Positions 24,386 through 31,340 of a stretch of 64,000 nt of DNA are shown here, in pieces. Made by a program: the position numbers and the translations under genes. Within the stretch, counting starts at the first letter, position 1. Every line of letters starts with the position of its first letter. This DNA is from Curtobacterium guangdongense. GTDB lineage: Bacteria; Actinomycetota; Actinomycetes; Actinomycetales; Microbacteriaceae. Under the pieces are notes generated by a model that did no database searches, was not told where the DNA came from, and saw only the letters and a program-made list of their open reading frames with translations. Location of the stretch: NCBI RefSeq assembly GCF_049341845.1, contig NZ_JBMPIT010000008.1:1-64000 (forward strand), written 5' to 3'.

Positions 24386-25089
24386 TGGCCGCCCGCTCGG
24401 CCGCAGCGCGGTCGGGTTCGCCGGCCGCGGACCTGCTGACGATCGGCCAGGTCATCGCTCGACTGAAGCCCGACTTCCCGGACCTGTCGAGCTCCAAGCT
24501 GCGGTTCCTCGAGGAGCGCGAGCTCGTCACGCCCGTCCGCACGGCGAGTGGCTACCGCAAGTTCTCCCCGGCCGACGTCGACCGGCTGCGTGTCGTCCTC
24601 GGCTTGCAGCGTGACCACTACCTGCCGCTCAAGGTCATCAAGGAGTACCTCGCCGACCTCGACGCCGGGCGCGAGCCGGTGCTGCCCGGTGGTGGCGACG
24701 GGCCGAAGCCGTCCATCCTCGGCGGCGAGAAGCGGTACTCCCGCGACGACCTCGTCCGAGCGGCCGGCGCCACGCCGATGCTGCTCTCCGACGCGGTGTC
24801 GGCCTCGCTGCTGCCGGCGACCGACACCTTCGGCGAGGACTCCGTCGCCGTCCTCAAGGCCCTCGTCGAGCTGCAGCGGACCGGAATCGAGCCGCGGCAC
24901 CTCCGCACCTTCCGCTCGACCGCCGAGCGCGAGGTCGGGCTCATCGAGTCCGCGCTGATGCCCGTCTCGCGGCGCGGTGACGCGACCTCGAAGGCGAAGG
25001 CACTCGAGCTCGCGCGGGAGATCTCCGGGCACCTCGAGGTCATCCGATCCAACCTGATCCGCGCCGCCATCGGCCGGATGGACGCGTGA
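24385..25089 (+). CDS. ftsR: MerR-family regulator FtsR (Rv1828-like)
   Basis: A 234-residue MerR-type regulator. The N-terminal winged helix reads LLTIGQVIARLKPDFPDLSSSKLRFLEERELVTPVRTASGYRKFSPADVDRLRVVL. The C-terminal region is the long helical effector-less domain of the Rv1828/FtsR group, not a metal-binding tail. The orthologue next to odhI in Corynebacterium glutamicum activates ftsZ. The GTG at 24385 overlaps the last base of the garA TAG, so the pair is coupled. A palindrome shared by the next MerR promoter and the ftsZ leader (see 25203 and 57391) is a good candidate binding site. Confidence 0.9.
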   Translation: MAARSAAARSGSPAADLLTIGQVIARLKPDFPDLSSSKLRFLEERELVTPVRTASGYRKFSPADVDRLRVVLGLQRDHYLPLKVIKEYLADLDAGREPVLPGGGDGPKPSILGGEKRYSRDDLVRAAGATPMLLSDAVSASLLPATDTFGEDSVAVLKALVELQRTGIEPRHLRTFRSTAEREVGLIESALMPVSRRGDATSKAKALELAREISGHLEVIRSNLIRAAIGRMDA

Positions 25090-25202
25090 ACCGCTCTGGT
25101 GGGGCCCGTGTCGCGGGGCGTATCCTCGACACGCCGGACGCGCCGAGGCGGATGTCCCGCGTCGGAGCCATCGGAGTCGCTACCGTGGACCTCGGCACAA
25201 CT

Positions 25203-25220
25203 CTCAACCCGTCGTTGAAG
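25203..25220 (+). promoter_or_regulatory. Putative MerR-type operator CTCAACC-N5-TTGAAG
   Basis: This 18-bp imperfect palindrome lies 39 bp before the second MerR gene. The same outer bases (CTCAACC and TTGAAG, 14 of 18 positions) recur inverted 25 bp before ftsZ. MerR proteins usually bind such dyads. Confidence 0.65.
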
Positions 25221-25258
25221 CTTCGGATGAGGGCTCGATCGTCCTGGAAGGCAGTCCA

Positions 25259-25819
25259 ATGAGTGGGAACGAAACCCCCGGTACCCCGTCAGACATGACG
25301 CGGTACGACCTCGGGCTGCTCTTCACCGACGGACTCCCGGAGCACGACGAGCAGAACGGCTACCGCGGCACCGTCGCCGCCAAGGCAGCCGGCATCAGCT
25401 ACCGACAGCTCGACTACTGGGCCCGCACCGAGCTCGTGCAGCCGACGATCCGCGGCGCCGCAGGGTCCGGTTCGCAGCGGCTCTACGGCTTCCGGGACAT
25501 CCTCGTCCTGAAGCTCGTCAAGCGTCTCCTCGACACCGGCATCTCGCTCCAGCAGATCCGGACCGCCGTCAACCAGCTCCGCGAGTCCGGTGTGTCCGAC
25601 CTCGCGCAGACCACGCTGATGTCCGACGGCGCCTCGGTCTACCTGTGCACCTCGGACGACGAGGTCATCGACCTGGTGTCCCGCGGGCAGGGCGTCTTCG
25701 GCATCGCGGTCGGCAAGGTCCTGCGCGAGGTGGAGTCCTCGCTCGTCGAACTCGACGCGACGCCCGCGGCCGACCCGGCCGACGAGCTCGCCGCACGCCG
25801 GGCCACGCGCGCTTCCTGA
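25259..25819 (+). CDS. MerR-family regulator (Rv1830-like)
   Basis: A 186-residue regulator whose winged helix is GTVAAKAAGISYRQLDYWARTELVQPTIRGAAGSGSQRLYGFRDILVLKLVKRLLDTGISLQQIRTAVNQLRESG. The YRQLDYWARTELV helix is diagnostic of the Rv1830 group, which lies two genes after the FtsR homologue in mycobacteria and is linked to division control. The C-terminal part (ASVYLCTSDDEVIDLVSRGQGVFGIAVGKV) is a small domain of unknown ligand. ATG 25259 follows GGAAGG. In mycobacteria a DUF151 bifunctional nuclease gene (Rv1829) sits between the two MerR genes; here there is only 169 bp. Confidence 0.9.
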   Translation: MSGNETPGTPSDMTRYDLGLLFTDGLPEHDEQNGYRGTVAAKAAGISYRQLDYWARTELVQPTIRGAAGSGSQRLYGFRDILVLKLVKRLLDTGISLQQIRTAVNQLRESGVSDLAQTTLMSDGASVYLCTSDDEVIDLVSRGQGVFGIAVGKVLREVESSLVELDATPAADPADELAARRATRAS

Positions 25820-25873
25820 CGCCGCGCGCAGCGCTCCCGTCGGCCCCCGTGCCCGTTGCCGTTGCCGTTGCCC

Positions 25874-25931
25874 TGAGATCGCACTTCGTGTCGGTCCCCG
25901 CGCGCCGATAGCGACACGCACCGCGATCTCA
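25874..25931. repeat. Family-3 inverted repeat, degenerate copy
   Basis: The arms 25874-25893 and 25912-25931 (TGAGATCGC...CGTGTCG type) pair at 16 of 20 positions. It is a weaker copy of the perfect repeat 140 bp downstream. Both lie between the convergent MerR and ParA-type genes. Confidence 0.7.
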
Positions 25932-26012
25932 CCGAGCCAGCCGTCCGCGGTGGCGCCCCGCGCGCCTGCGCACCACGAGCCTCCCGTGCGCCCGTCGCCC
26001 CTGCCATCCCCA

Positions 26013-26074
26013 CGTGAGATCGCACTTCGTGTCGCATCGGGCGAGGCCGATGCGACACGAAGTGCGATCTCACG
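26013..26074. repeat. Family-3 perfect 28-bp inverted repeat
   Basis: The arms 26013-26040 and 26047-26074 are perfectly complementary over 28 bp, with a 6-nt GCGAGG loop. No T-tract follows. It may terminate both converging genes, or be a copy of a dispersed palindromic element. Confidence 0.85.
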
Positions 26075-26097
26075 GAATCGCGGAGCGCCCCGCAGCG

Positions 26098-26922
26098 CTA
26101 CTCGGCGATGGCCGCCGCAGCGCCGTCCGCGTAGGGGCCGATCTTGCCGGTCCGCATGATGCGCTCGAGGAGCTGGTCGAAGTTCCGCGCCATCTCCTGC
26201 GCGGACTCGCCGGGCCACACGTGCAGGGGCTTCGCGGCACCCTGGGCCTGCTGGAGCGACGTGCGCTCGGGCAGCTGCGGCGAGAGCACGAGCGGACCGA
26301 ACATGTCGCGGAGTTCCTTGATGCGGAACTGGTGCTCGAGGGACTGCACGCGGGCGCGGTTCACGATGATGCCGAGCGGCTGCAGGCGGGGGGAGAGTCC
26401 TCGGCGGATCTCCTCGATCGCGCGGAGGGCACGGTCGGCGGCGGCCACGGAGAAGAGCCCGGGCTCGGTGACGACGGTCACGCGGTCGGACGCGGCCCAC
26501 GCGGTGCGGGTGAGGGCGTTGAGCGACGGCGCGCAGTCGATGAGGACGAGCTCGTAGTCCTGCTCGACGTTGGCGAGCGCTTCCTCGAGCTTCCAGATGT
26601 CGCGGATCGACGGGTGCGGCCCGTCGAAGTTGATGGCGGAGGGGGAGCCGACCATGACGTCGATCTTGCCCTGCGAACCCTTCGTCCAGCCGGACGGCGC
26701 GATGGCCTGGCGGACGATCTTCTCCTTCGGGTTCTCGAGCACGTCGGCCACGTTGAGGTGGCCGGCGATGTTGATGTCGAGGCCGGTGGAGACGTCGGAC
26801 TGGGGGTCGAGATCGACCACCAGCGTTCGCAGACCCTTGGCGAACGCGGCCGAGGTCAGACCGAGTGTGACCGTCGTCTTGCCGACACCGCCCTTGAGAG
26901 AGCTCACGCTGAGTACATGCAC
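26098..26922 (-). CDS. ParA/MinD-family ATPase
   Basis: A 274-residue deviant-Walker ATPase. HVLSVSSLKGGVGKTTVTLGL is the P-loop with signature Lys, LVVDLDPQSDVSTGLD is the A' motif, and YELVLIDCAPSLNALTRTA is Walker B. The start is the GTG at 26920-26922, with a TAACGT element 8 nt upstream on the minus strand. No parB or parS-like cluster is adjacent, so it is probably an orphan positioning ATPase rather than the chromosomal partition ParA. It is divergent from pyruvate carboxylase. The cargo cannot be inferred. Confidence 0.92.
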   Translation of the reverse strand: MHVLSVSSLKGGVGKTTVTLGLTSAAFAKGLRTLVVDLDPQSDVSTGLDINIAGHLNVADVLENPKEKIVRQAIAPSGWTKGSQGKIDVMVGSPSAINFDGPHPSIRDIWKLEEALANVEQDYELVLIDCAPSLNALTRTAWAASDRVTVVTEPGLFSVAAADRALRAIEEIRRGLSPRLQPLGIIVNRARVQSLEHQFRIKELRDMFGPLVLSPQLPERTSLQQAQGAAKPLHVWPGESAQEMARNFDQLLERIMRTGKIGPYADGAAAAIAE

Positions 26923-26930
26923 GTTGAGCA

Positions 26931-26936
26931 ACGTTA
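26931..26936 (-). promoter_or_regulatory. Putative -10 of the ParA-type gene (TAACGT)
   Basis: TAACGT on the minus strand lies 8 nt before the GTG, consistent with a leaderless message. A divergent TAGGGT for pyc is at 26944-26949. Confidence 0.5.
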
Positions 26937-26982
26937 CCGCCAGTAGGGTTGTCTCACCTGACCCAGCGCTGAAAGGGCCCGC

Positions 26983-29900
26983 GTGTTCCGCAAGATCCTG
27001 GTCGCCAACCGTGGCGAGATCGCGATCCGTGCCTTCCGCGCGGCGTACGAACTCGGCGCCCGCACCGTCGCCGTCTACCCGTACGAGGACCGGAACTCCC
27101 TGCACCGTCTCAAGGCGGACGAGGCGTACCTGATCGGCGAGCGGGGCCACCCGGTCCGCGCGTACCTCGACGTGTCGGAGATCATCCGCGTCGCCCGGGA
27201 ATCCGGCGCGGACGCGATCTACCCCGGCTACGGCTTCCTGTCCGAGAACCCGGACCTCGCCGCCGCTGCCGCCGCGAACGGCATCACGTTCATCGGACCC
27301 GGCGAACACGTGCTCGAGATGGCCGGCAACAAGGTCACCGCGAAGGAGCACGCGATCGCGGCCGGCGTGCCGGTCCTCGCGAGCACCCCGGCGAGCCGCG
27401 ACGTCGACGAGCTCGTCGCCGGCGCCGAGGCGATCGGCTTCCCGGTCTTCGCGAAGGCCGTCGCCGGTGGTGGCGGTCGTGGCATGCGCCGCGTGGAGAC
27501 CCCGGCCGAGCTGCGTCCGGCGCTGGAAGAAGCGATGCGCGAGGCTGACAGCGCGTTCGGCGACCCGACGATGTTCCTCGAACAGGCGGTCCTGCGCCCG
27601 CGGCACATCGAGGTGCAGATCCTCGCCGACGCCACCGGGACCGACACCGGGACGATCCACCTCTTCGAGCGGGACTGCTCCGTGCAGCGCCGCAACCAGA
27701 AGGTCGTGGAGATCGCCCCTGCGCCGAACCTCGACCCGTCGATCGCCCGGGCACTGCACCGCGACGCCGTGGCCTTCGCCCGCTCGATCGGCTACGTGAA
27801 CGCCGGAACCGTCGAGTTCCTGCTCGACACCGTCGGGGAGCGTGCAGGGCAGCACGTCTTCATCGAGATGAACCCGCGCATCCAGGTCGAGCACACCGTC
27901 ACCGAAGAGGTGACCGACGTCGACCTCGTGCAGTCGCAGATGCGCATCGCGGCGGGGGAGACCCTCGCCGACCTCGGCCTGTCGCAGGACACCGTCTCCG
28001 TGCACGGCGCCGCACTGCAGACCCGCATCACGACCGAGGACCCGACCCAGGGCTTCCGACCGGACACCGGGCGGATCACCACCTACCGCAGTCCCGGCGG
28101 TGCCGGGGTCCGCCTCGACGGCGGCACCGTCGCCACCGGAGCGCAGATCAGCCCGCACTTCGACTCGATGCTCGCGAAGATGACGTGCCGCGGCCGGGAC
28201 TTCCCGACCGCCGTCGCCCGTGCCAAGCGTGCCCTCGCCGAGTTCCGCATCCGCGGGGTCAGCACGAACATCCCCTTCCTGCAGGCCGTGCTCGAGGACC
28301 CCGACTTCGCGCGGGGCGACATCTCGACCGCGTTCATCGGCGAGCGTCCGCAGCTGTTCAGCGGCCACGTGTCCAAGGACCGCGGCACGAAGGTCGTCAA
28401 CTGGCTCGCCGACGTCACGGTGAACAAGCCGAACGGCGAACCCGGCGCGCAGATCGTGGACCCGGCGCTGAAGCTGCCGACCGTCGACCTCACGGCCGAG
28501 CCACCGGCTGGTCAGCGCCAGAAACTGCTGCAGCTGGGGCCGGCTGGTTGGGCGACCGCCCTCCGCGAGCAGACCGCCCTCGCCGTCACCGAGACGACGA
28601 TGCGCGACGCCCACCAGTCGCTCCTCGCGACCCGGGTCCGCAGCAAGGACCTCGTCGCGGTGGCGCCGTCCGTGGCGCGGCTGACCCCGGAGCTGCTGAG
28701 CATGGAGGCCTGGGGCGGTGCGACCTACGACGTCGCGCTCCGCTTCCTCGGCGAGGACCCGTGGGAGCGCCTGGCGTCCCTGCGCGAGGCGATGCCGAAC
28801 ATCCCGATCCAGATGCTCCTGCGTGGTCGCAACACCGTCGGGTACACGCCGTACCCGACCGAGGTCACCGACGCGTTCGTCGCCGAGGCCGCGGCCACCG
28901 GCGTGGACGTGTTCCGCGTGTTCGACGCCCTGAACGACGTGAGTCAGCTGCGACCGGCGCTCGAAGCCGTGCTCGCGACGGGCACCGCGGTCGCCGAGGC
29001 TGCCCTCTGCTACTCCGGCGACCTGCTCGACCCCGCCGAGGACCTCTACACGCTCGACTACTATCTGCGCCTCGCGGAGCAGATGGTGGACGCCGGCGCG
29101 CACGTCATCGGCATCAAGGACATGGCCGGGCTGCTGCGTGCCGGCGCCGCTGAGAAGCTCGTCACCGCGTTGCGGGAGCGGTTCGACCAGCCGGTGCACG
29201 TGCACACGCACGACACCGCCGGTGGACAGCTCGCCACGCTCCTCGCTGCCGCGCGTGCCGGCGCCGACGCGGTCGACGTCGCGGCGGCACCGATGGCGGG
29301 CACGACGAGCCAGCCGAGCATGTCCGCCCTCGTCGCGGCGCTCGCGCACACCGAGCGCGACACCGGCATCTCGCTGGACGCCGTCGGCGACCTCGAGCCC
29401 TACTGGGAAGCGGTCCGTCGCGTGTACGCGCCGTTCGAGTCCGGTCTCGCGGGTCCGACCGGCCGGGTCTACAAGCACGAGATCCCGGGCGGGCAGCTGT
29501 CGAACCTCCGGCAGCAGGCCATCGCGCTCGGCCTCGGCGACCGCTTCGAGCAGGTCGAGGACTGGTACGCCGAAGCGAACCGGATCCTCGGTCGCCCGAC
29601 GAAGGTCACGCCGTCGTCGAAGGTCGTCGGCGACCTCGCGCTGCAGCTCGCGGCCGTGGACGCCGACCCGGCCGACTTCGAGGAGAACCCGCAGAAGTAC
29701 GACATCCCGGACTCGGTGATCGGCTTCATGGCCGGCGAGCTCGGTGAGCTCCCCGGCGGATGGCCGGAGCCGTTCCGGACGAAGGTGCTGGCAGGACGCG
29801 ACATCGTCCCGACCATCACCCCGGTGCCGGACGAGGAGCGCACGGCACTCGAGACCCCGGGCGCCGACCGCAGGCAGGCCCTCAACCGGCTGCTGTTCGC

Positions 29901-30393
29901 CGGCCCGACGAAGGCGTTCCAGCAGGTCAGGGACGACTTCGGCGACCTCTCCGTCGTCTCGACCGTCGACTACCTCTACGGGCTGCGTCCGGGCGAGGAG
30001 CACGTCGTGCCGCTCGGCAAGGGCGTGAACCTGCTCGTCGGGCTCGAGGCGATCGGTGAAGCCGACGAGCGGGGCATCCGGACGGTCATGGCGACGCTCA
30101 ACGGGCAGCTCCGCCCGGTGTCCGTCCGCGACCGGTCGATCCACGTCGAGACGAAGGCCGCCGAGAAGGCGGACAAGTCCGACCCGAAGCACGTCGCGGC
30201 GCCGTTCTCCGGCGTGGTGACGCTCAAGGTCGCCGTCGGTGACGTCGTCGAGGCCGGTGCGCCGGTGGCGAGCATCGAGGCGATGAAGATGGAAGCGGCC
30301 ATCACGGCGCCCGTCGCGGGCACCGTCGGCCGTCTCGCGATCCCGGCGACCCAACAGGTGGACGCCGGCGACCTCCTGGTGGTGCTGCAGTAA
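26983..30393 (+). CDS. pyc: Pyruvate carboxylase
   Basis: An 1136-residue single-chain enzyme making oxaloacetate from pyruvate and bicarbonate with ATP. Order: biotin carboxylase (1 to about 450; FRKILVANRGEIAIRAFRA, GGGGRGMR ATP loop, HIEVQ, EMNPRIQVEHTVTEEV), carboxyltransferase (about 530-800; TTMRDAHQSLLATRVR, VFDALNDV, GIKDMAGLL, HTHDTAGG), the tetramerisation/PYC_OADA region, and a C-terminal biotinyl domain with the biotin-accepting Lys1102 in EAMKMEA. The GTG at 26983 is preceded by AAAGGG. It ends 1 nt before the deformylase start, forming an operon. Together with GarA control of 2-oxoglutarate flux, it places two anaplerotic/TCA control points within 4 kb. Confidence 0.97.
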   Translation: MFRKILVANRGEIAIRAFRAAYELGARTVAVYPYEDRNSLHRLKADEAYLIGERGHPVRAYLDVSEIIRVARESGADAIYPGYGFLSENPDLAAAAAANGITFIGPGEHVLEMAGNKVTAKEHAIAAGVPVLASTPASRDVDELVAGAEAIGFPVFAKAVAGGGGRGMRRVETPAELRPALEEAMREADSAFGDPTMFLEQAVLRPRHIEVQILADATGTDTGTIHLFERDCSVQRRNQKVVEIAPAPNLDPSIARALHRDAVAFARSIGYVNAGTVEFLLDTVGERAGQHVFIEMNPRIQVEHTVTEEVTDVDLVQSQMRIAAGETLADLGLSQDTVSVHGAALQTRITTEDPTQGFRPDTGRITTYRSPGGAGVRLDGGTVATGAQISPHFDSMLAKMTCRGRDFPTAVARAKRALAEFRIRGVSTNIPFLQAVLEDPDFARGDISTAFIGERPQLFSGHVSKDRGTKVVNWLADVTVNKPNGEPGAQIVDPALKLPTVDLTAEPPAGQRQKLLQLGPAGWATALREQTALAVTETTMRDAHQSLLATRVRSKDLVAVAPSVARLTPELLSMEAWGGATYDVALRFLGEDPWERLASLREAMPNIPIQMLLRGRNTVGYTPYPTEVTDAFVAEAAATGVDVFRVFDALNDVSQLRPALEAVLATGTAVAEAALCYSGDLLDPAEDLYTLDYYLRLAEQMVDAGAHVIGIKDMAGLLRAGAAEKLVTALRERFDQPVHVHTHDTAGGQLATLLAAARAGADAVDVAAAPMAGTTSQPSMSALVAALAHTERDTGISLDAVGDLEPYWEAVRRVYAPFESGLAGPTGRVYKHEIPGGQLSNLRQQAIALGLGDRFEQVEDWYAEANRILGRPTKVTPSSKVVGDLALQLAAVDADPADFEENPQKYDIPDSVIGFMAGELGELPGGWPEPFRTKVLAGRDIVPTITPVPDEERTALETPGADRRQALNRLLFAGPTKAFQQVRDDFGDLSVVSTVDYLYGLRPGEEHVVPLGKGVNLLVGLEAIGEADERGIRTVMATLNGQLRPVSVRDRSIHVETKAAEKADKSDPKHVAAPFSGVVTLKVAVGDVVEAGAPVASIEAMKMEAAITAPVAGTVGRLAIPATQQVDAGDLLVVLQ

Positions 30394-30394
30394 C

Positions 30395-30898
30395 GTGACC
30401 GTCCGTCCCATCCGCCTCTTCGGCGACCCCGTCCTCCGCTCCCCGGCGGACCCGATCCGACCCGAGCAATTCGGCAGCGCCGGCATCCGCGACCTCGTGC
30501 AGGACCTCGTCGACACCGTCAAGGAGCCCGGGCGCGCCGGCGTCGCGGCCCCGCAGATCGGGGTCGGCCTGCGCGCGTTCTCCTACAACGTCGACGGCGA
30601 GGTCGGCTACGTCCTCAACCCGGAGCTCGTCGAGACGACCGGTGAGCCCGAGCTCATGGACGAGGGCTGCCTGTCCGTCCCCGGGCTCTCGTACCCGACG
30701 ACCCGCCACCCCTACGCCAAGGTCCGTGGAGTGGACGTCGACGGCAACGAGGTCGTGCTCGAGGGCACGGGGCTCATGGCCGAGGCGCTCCAGCACGAGG
30801 TCGACCACCTCGACGGCACCGTCTACGTGATGACGCTGGCGCCGGAAACCCGGCGGCAGGCCCTCCGCGACATCCGCGAACAGGACTGGTTCCACTGA
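30395..30898 (+). CDS. def: Peptide deformylase
   Basis: A 167-residue metalloenzyme removing the N-formyl group from nascent proteins. The three metal-site motifs are present: GVAAPQIGVG (motif 1), EGCLSVPG with the ligand Cys (motif 2) and QHEVDHLDG with two His ligands and the catalytic Glu (motif 3). The GTG at 30395 follows the pyc stop after one nucleotide, so translation is coupled to pyc. Length and motifs are those of actinobacterial type I deformylases. Confidence 0.96.
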   Translation: MTVRPIRLFGDPVLRSPADPIRPEQFGSAGIRDLVQDLVDTVKEPGRAGVAAPQIGVGLRAFSYNVDGEVGYVLNPELVETTGEPELMDEGCLSVPGLSYPTTRHPYAKVRGVDVDGNEVVLEGTGLMAEALQHEVDHLDGTVYVMTLAPETRRQALRDIREQDWFH

Positions 30899-31025
30899 TC
30901 GGACTGCGGTTCTCCGCATGATCGTGACACCCGGACGCGGGATTGTCGCCATGTCCTGACGAAGAGGTACCGTGTCCGGGTCGGGATCCCCACCGACACG
31001 GTTTCCCACCCCCACAGGACGCACG

Positions 31026-31157
31026 ATGGCACCTCAGAACGACGAGCTCAGCTCGCACCGCACCCGCACGAACCGCCGCCCGGAGCCGGTCCAGTCGACG
31101 ACGTCGGCGACCGCCGTGCTCGAGCCCACGGACGTGCAGCAGCCGCAGAACGGCTGA
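31026..31157 (+). CDS. Possible small hydrophilic protein, 43 residues
   Basis: A short open frame starting MAPQNDELSSHRTRTNRRPEP and rich in Thr, Gln and Arg. AGGA lies 6 nt before the ATG. A TTGTCG ... TACCGT pair (30943, 30968; 19-bp spacing) could be its promoter, and a very long hairpin follows 46 bp after the stop. No homologue recognised. The independent promoter-RBS-terminator layout is the main support; coding status is uncertain. Confidence 0.4.
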   Translation: MAPQNDELSSHRTRTNRRPEPVQSTTSATAVLEPTDVQQPQNG

Positions 31158-31203
31158 CTCGCGCGCGGTGCCGTCGACGACGCACCGTACGCCCTGAACG
31201 CAC

Positions 31204-31256
31204 CGCACTGGAGGCCCGGTGCCGGTCCCAGGGACCGGCACCGGGCCTCCAGTGCG
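31204..31256. terminator. Family-1 hairpin, 26-bp perfect arms
   Basis: The arms 31204-31229 and 31231-31256 are perfectly complementary, separated by a single base; the RNA would form a roughly 25-bp stem with a 3-nt loop. The core is the GGAGGCCCGGTGCC motif seen at three other gene ends. It separates the small ORF from the convergent acyl-CoA ligase gene. Confidence 0.85.
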
Positions 31257-31286
31257 TTCCGACCCATCGCACCCGCAATCGAAAGC

Positions 31287-31335
31287 CGATTCGTGCGTAG
31301 GAGGCCGGAACAACCGACCTCCCACGCGCGATTCG
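31287..31335. repeat. Family-2 inverted repeat (GCGCGTAGGAGGCC type)
   Basis: The arms 31287-31308 and 31314-31335 pair at 18 of 22 positions around an AACAA loop. A better copy with the same core lies at 36592-36644. It abuts the stop codon of the acyl-CoA ligase gene. Confidence 0.7.
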
Positions 31336-31340
31336 ACCTC

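Noticed and set aside
24385..24420. Frameshift or read-through fusion of garA and ftsR
   Set aside because: The TAG stop of garA is intact, and the one-base overlap with the GTG is ordinary translational coupling conserved in related genera.
26098..30522. Long minus-strand frame fusing ParA with an extra 1200 residues antisense to pyc
   Set aside because: Only the last 274 codons show real protein motifs; the upstream part is antisense to pyruvate carboxylase.
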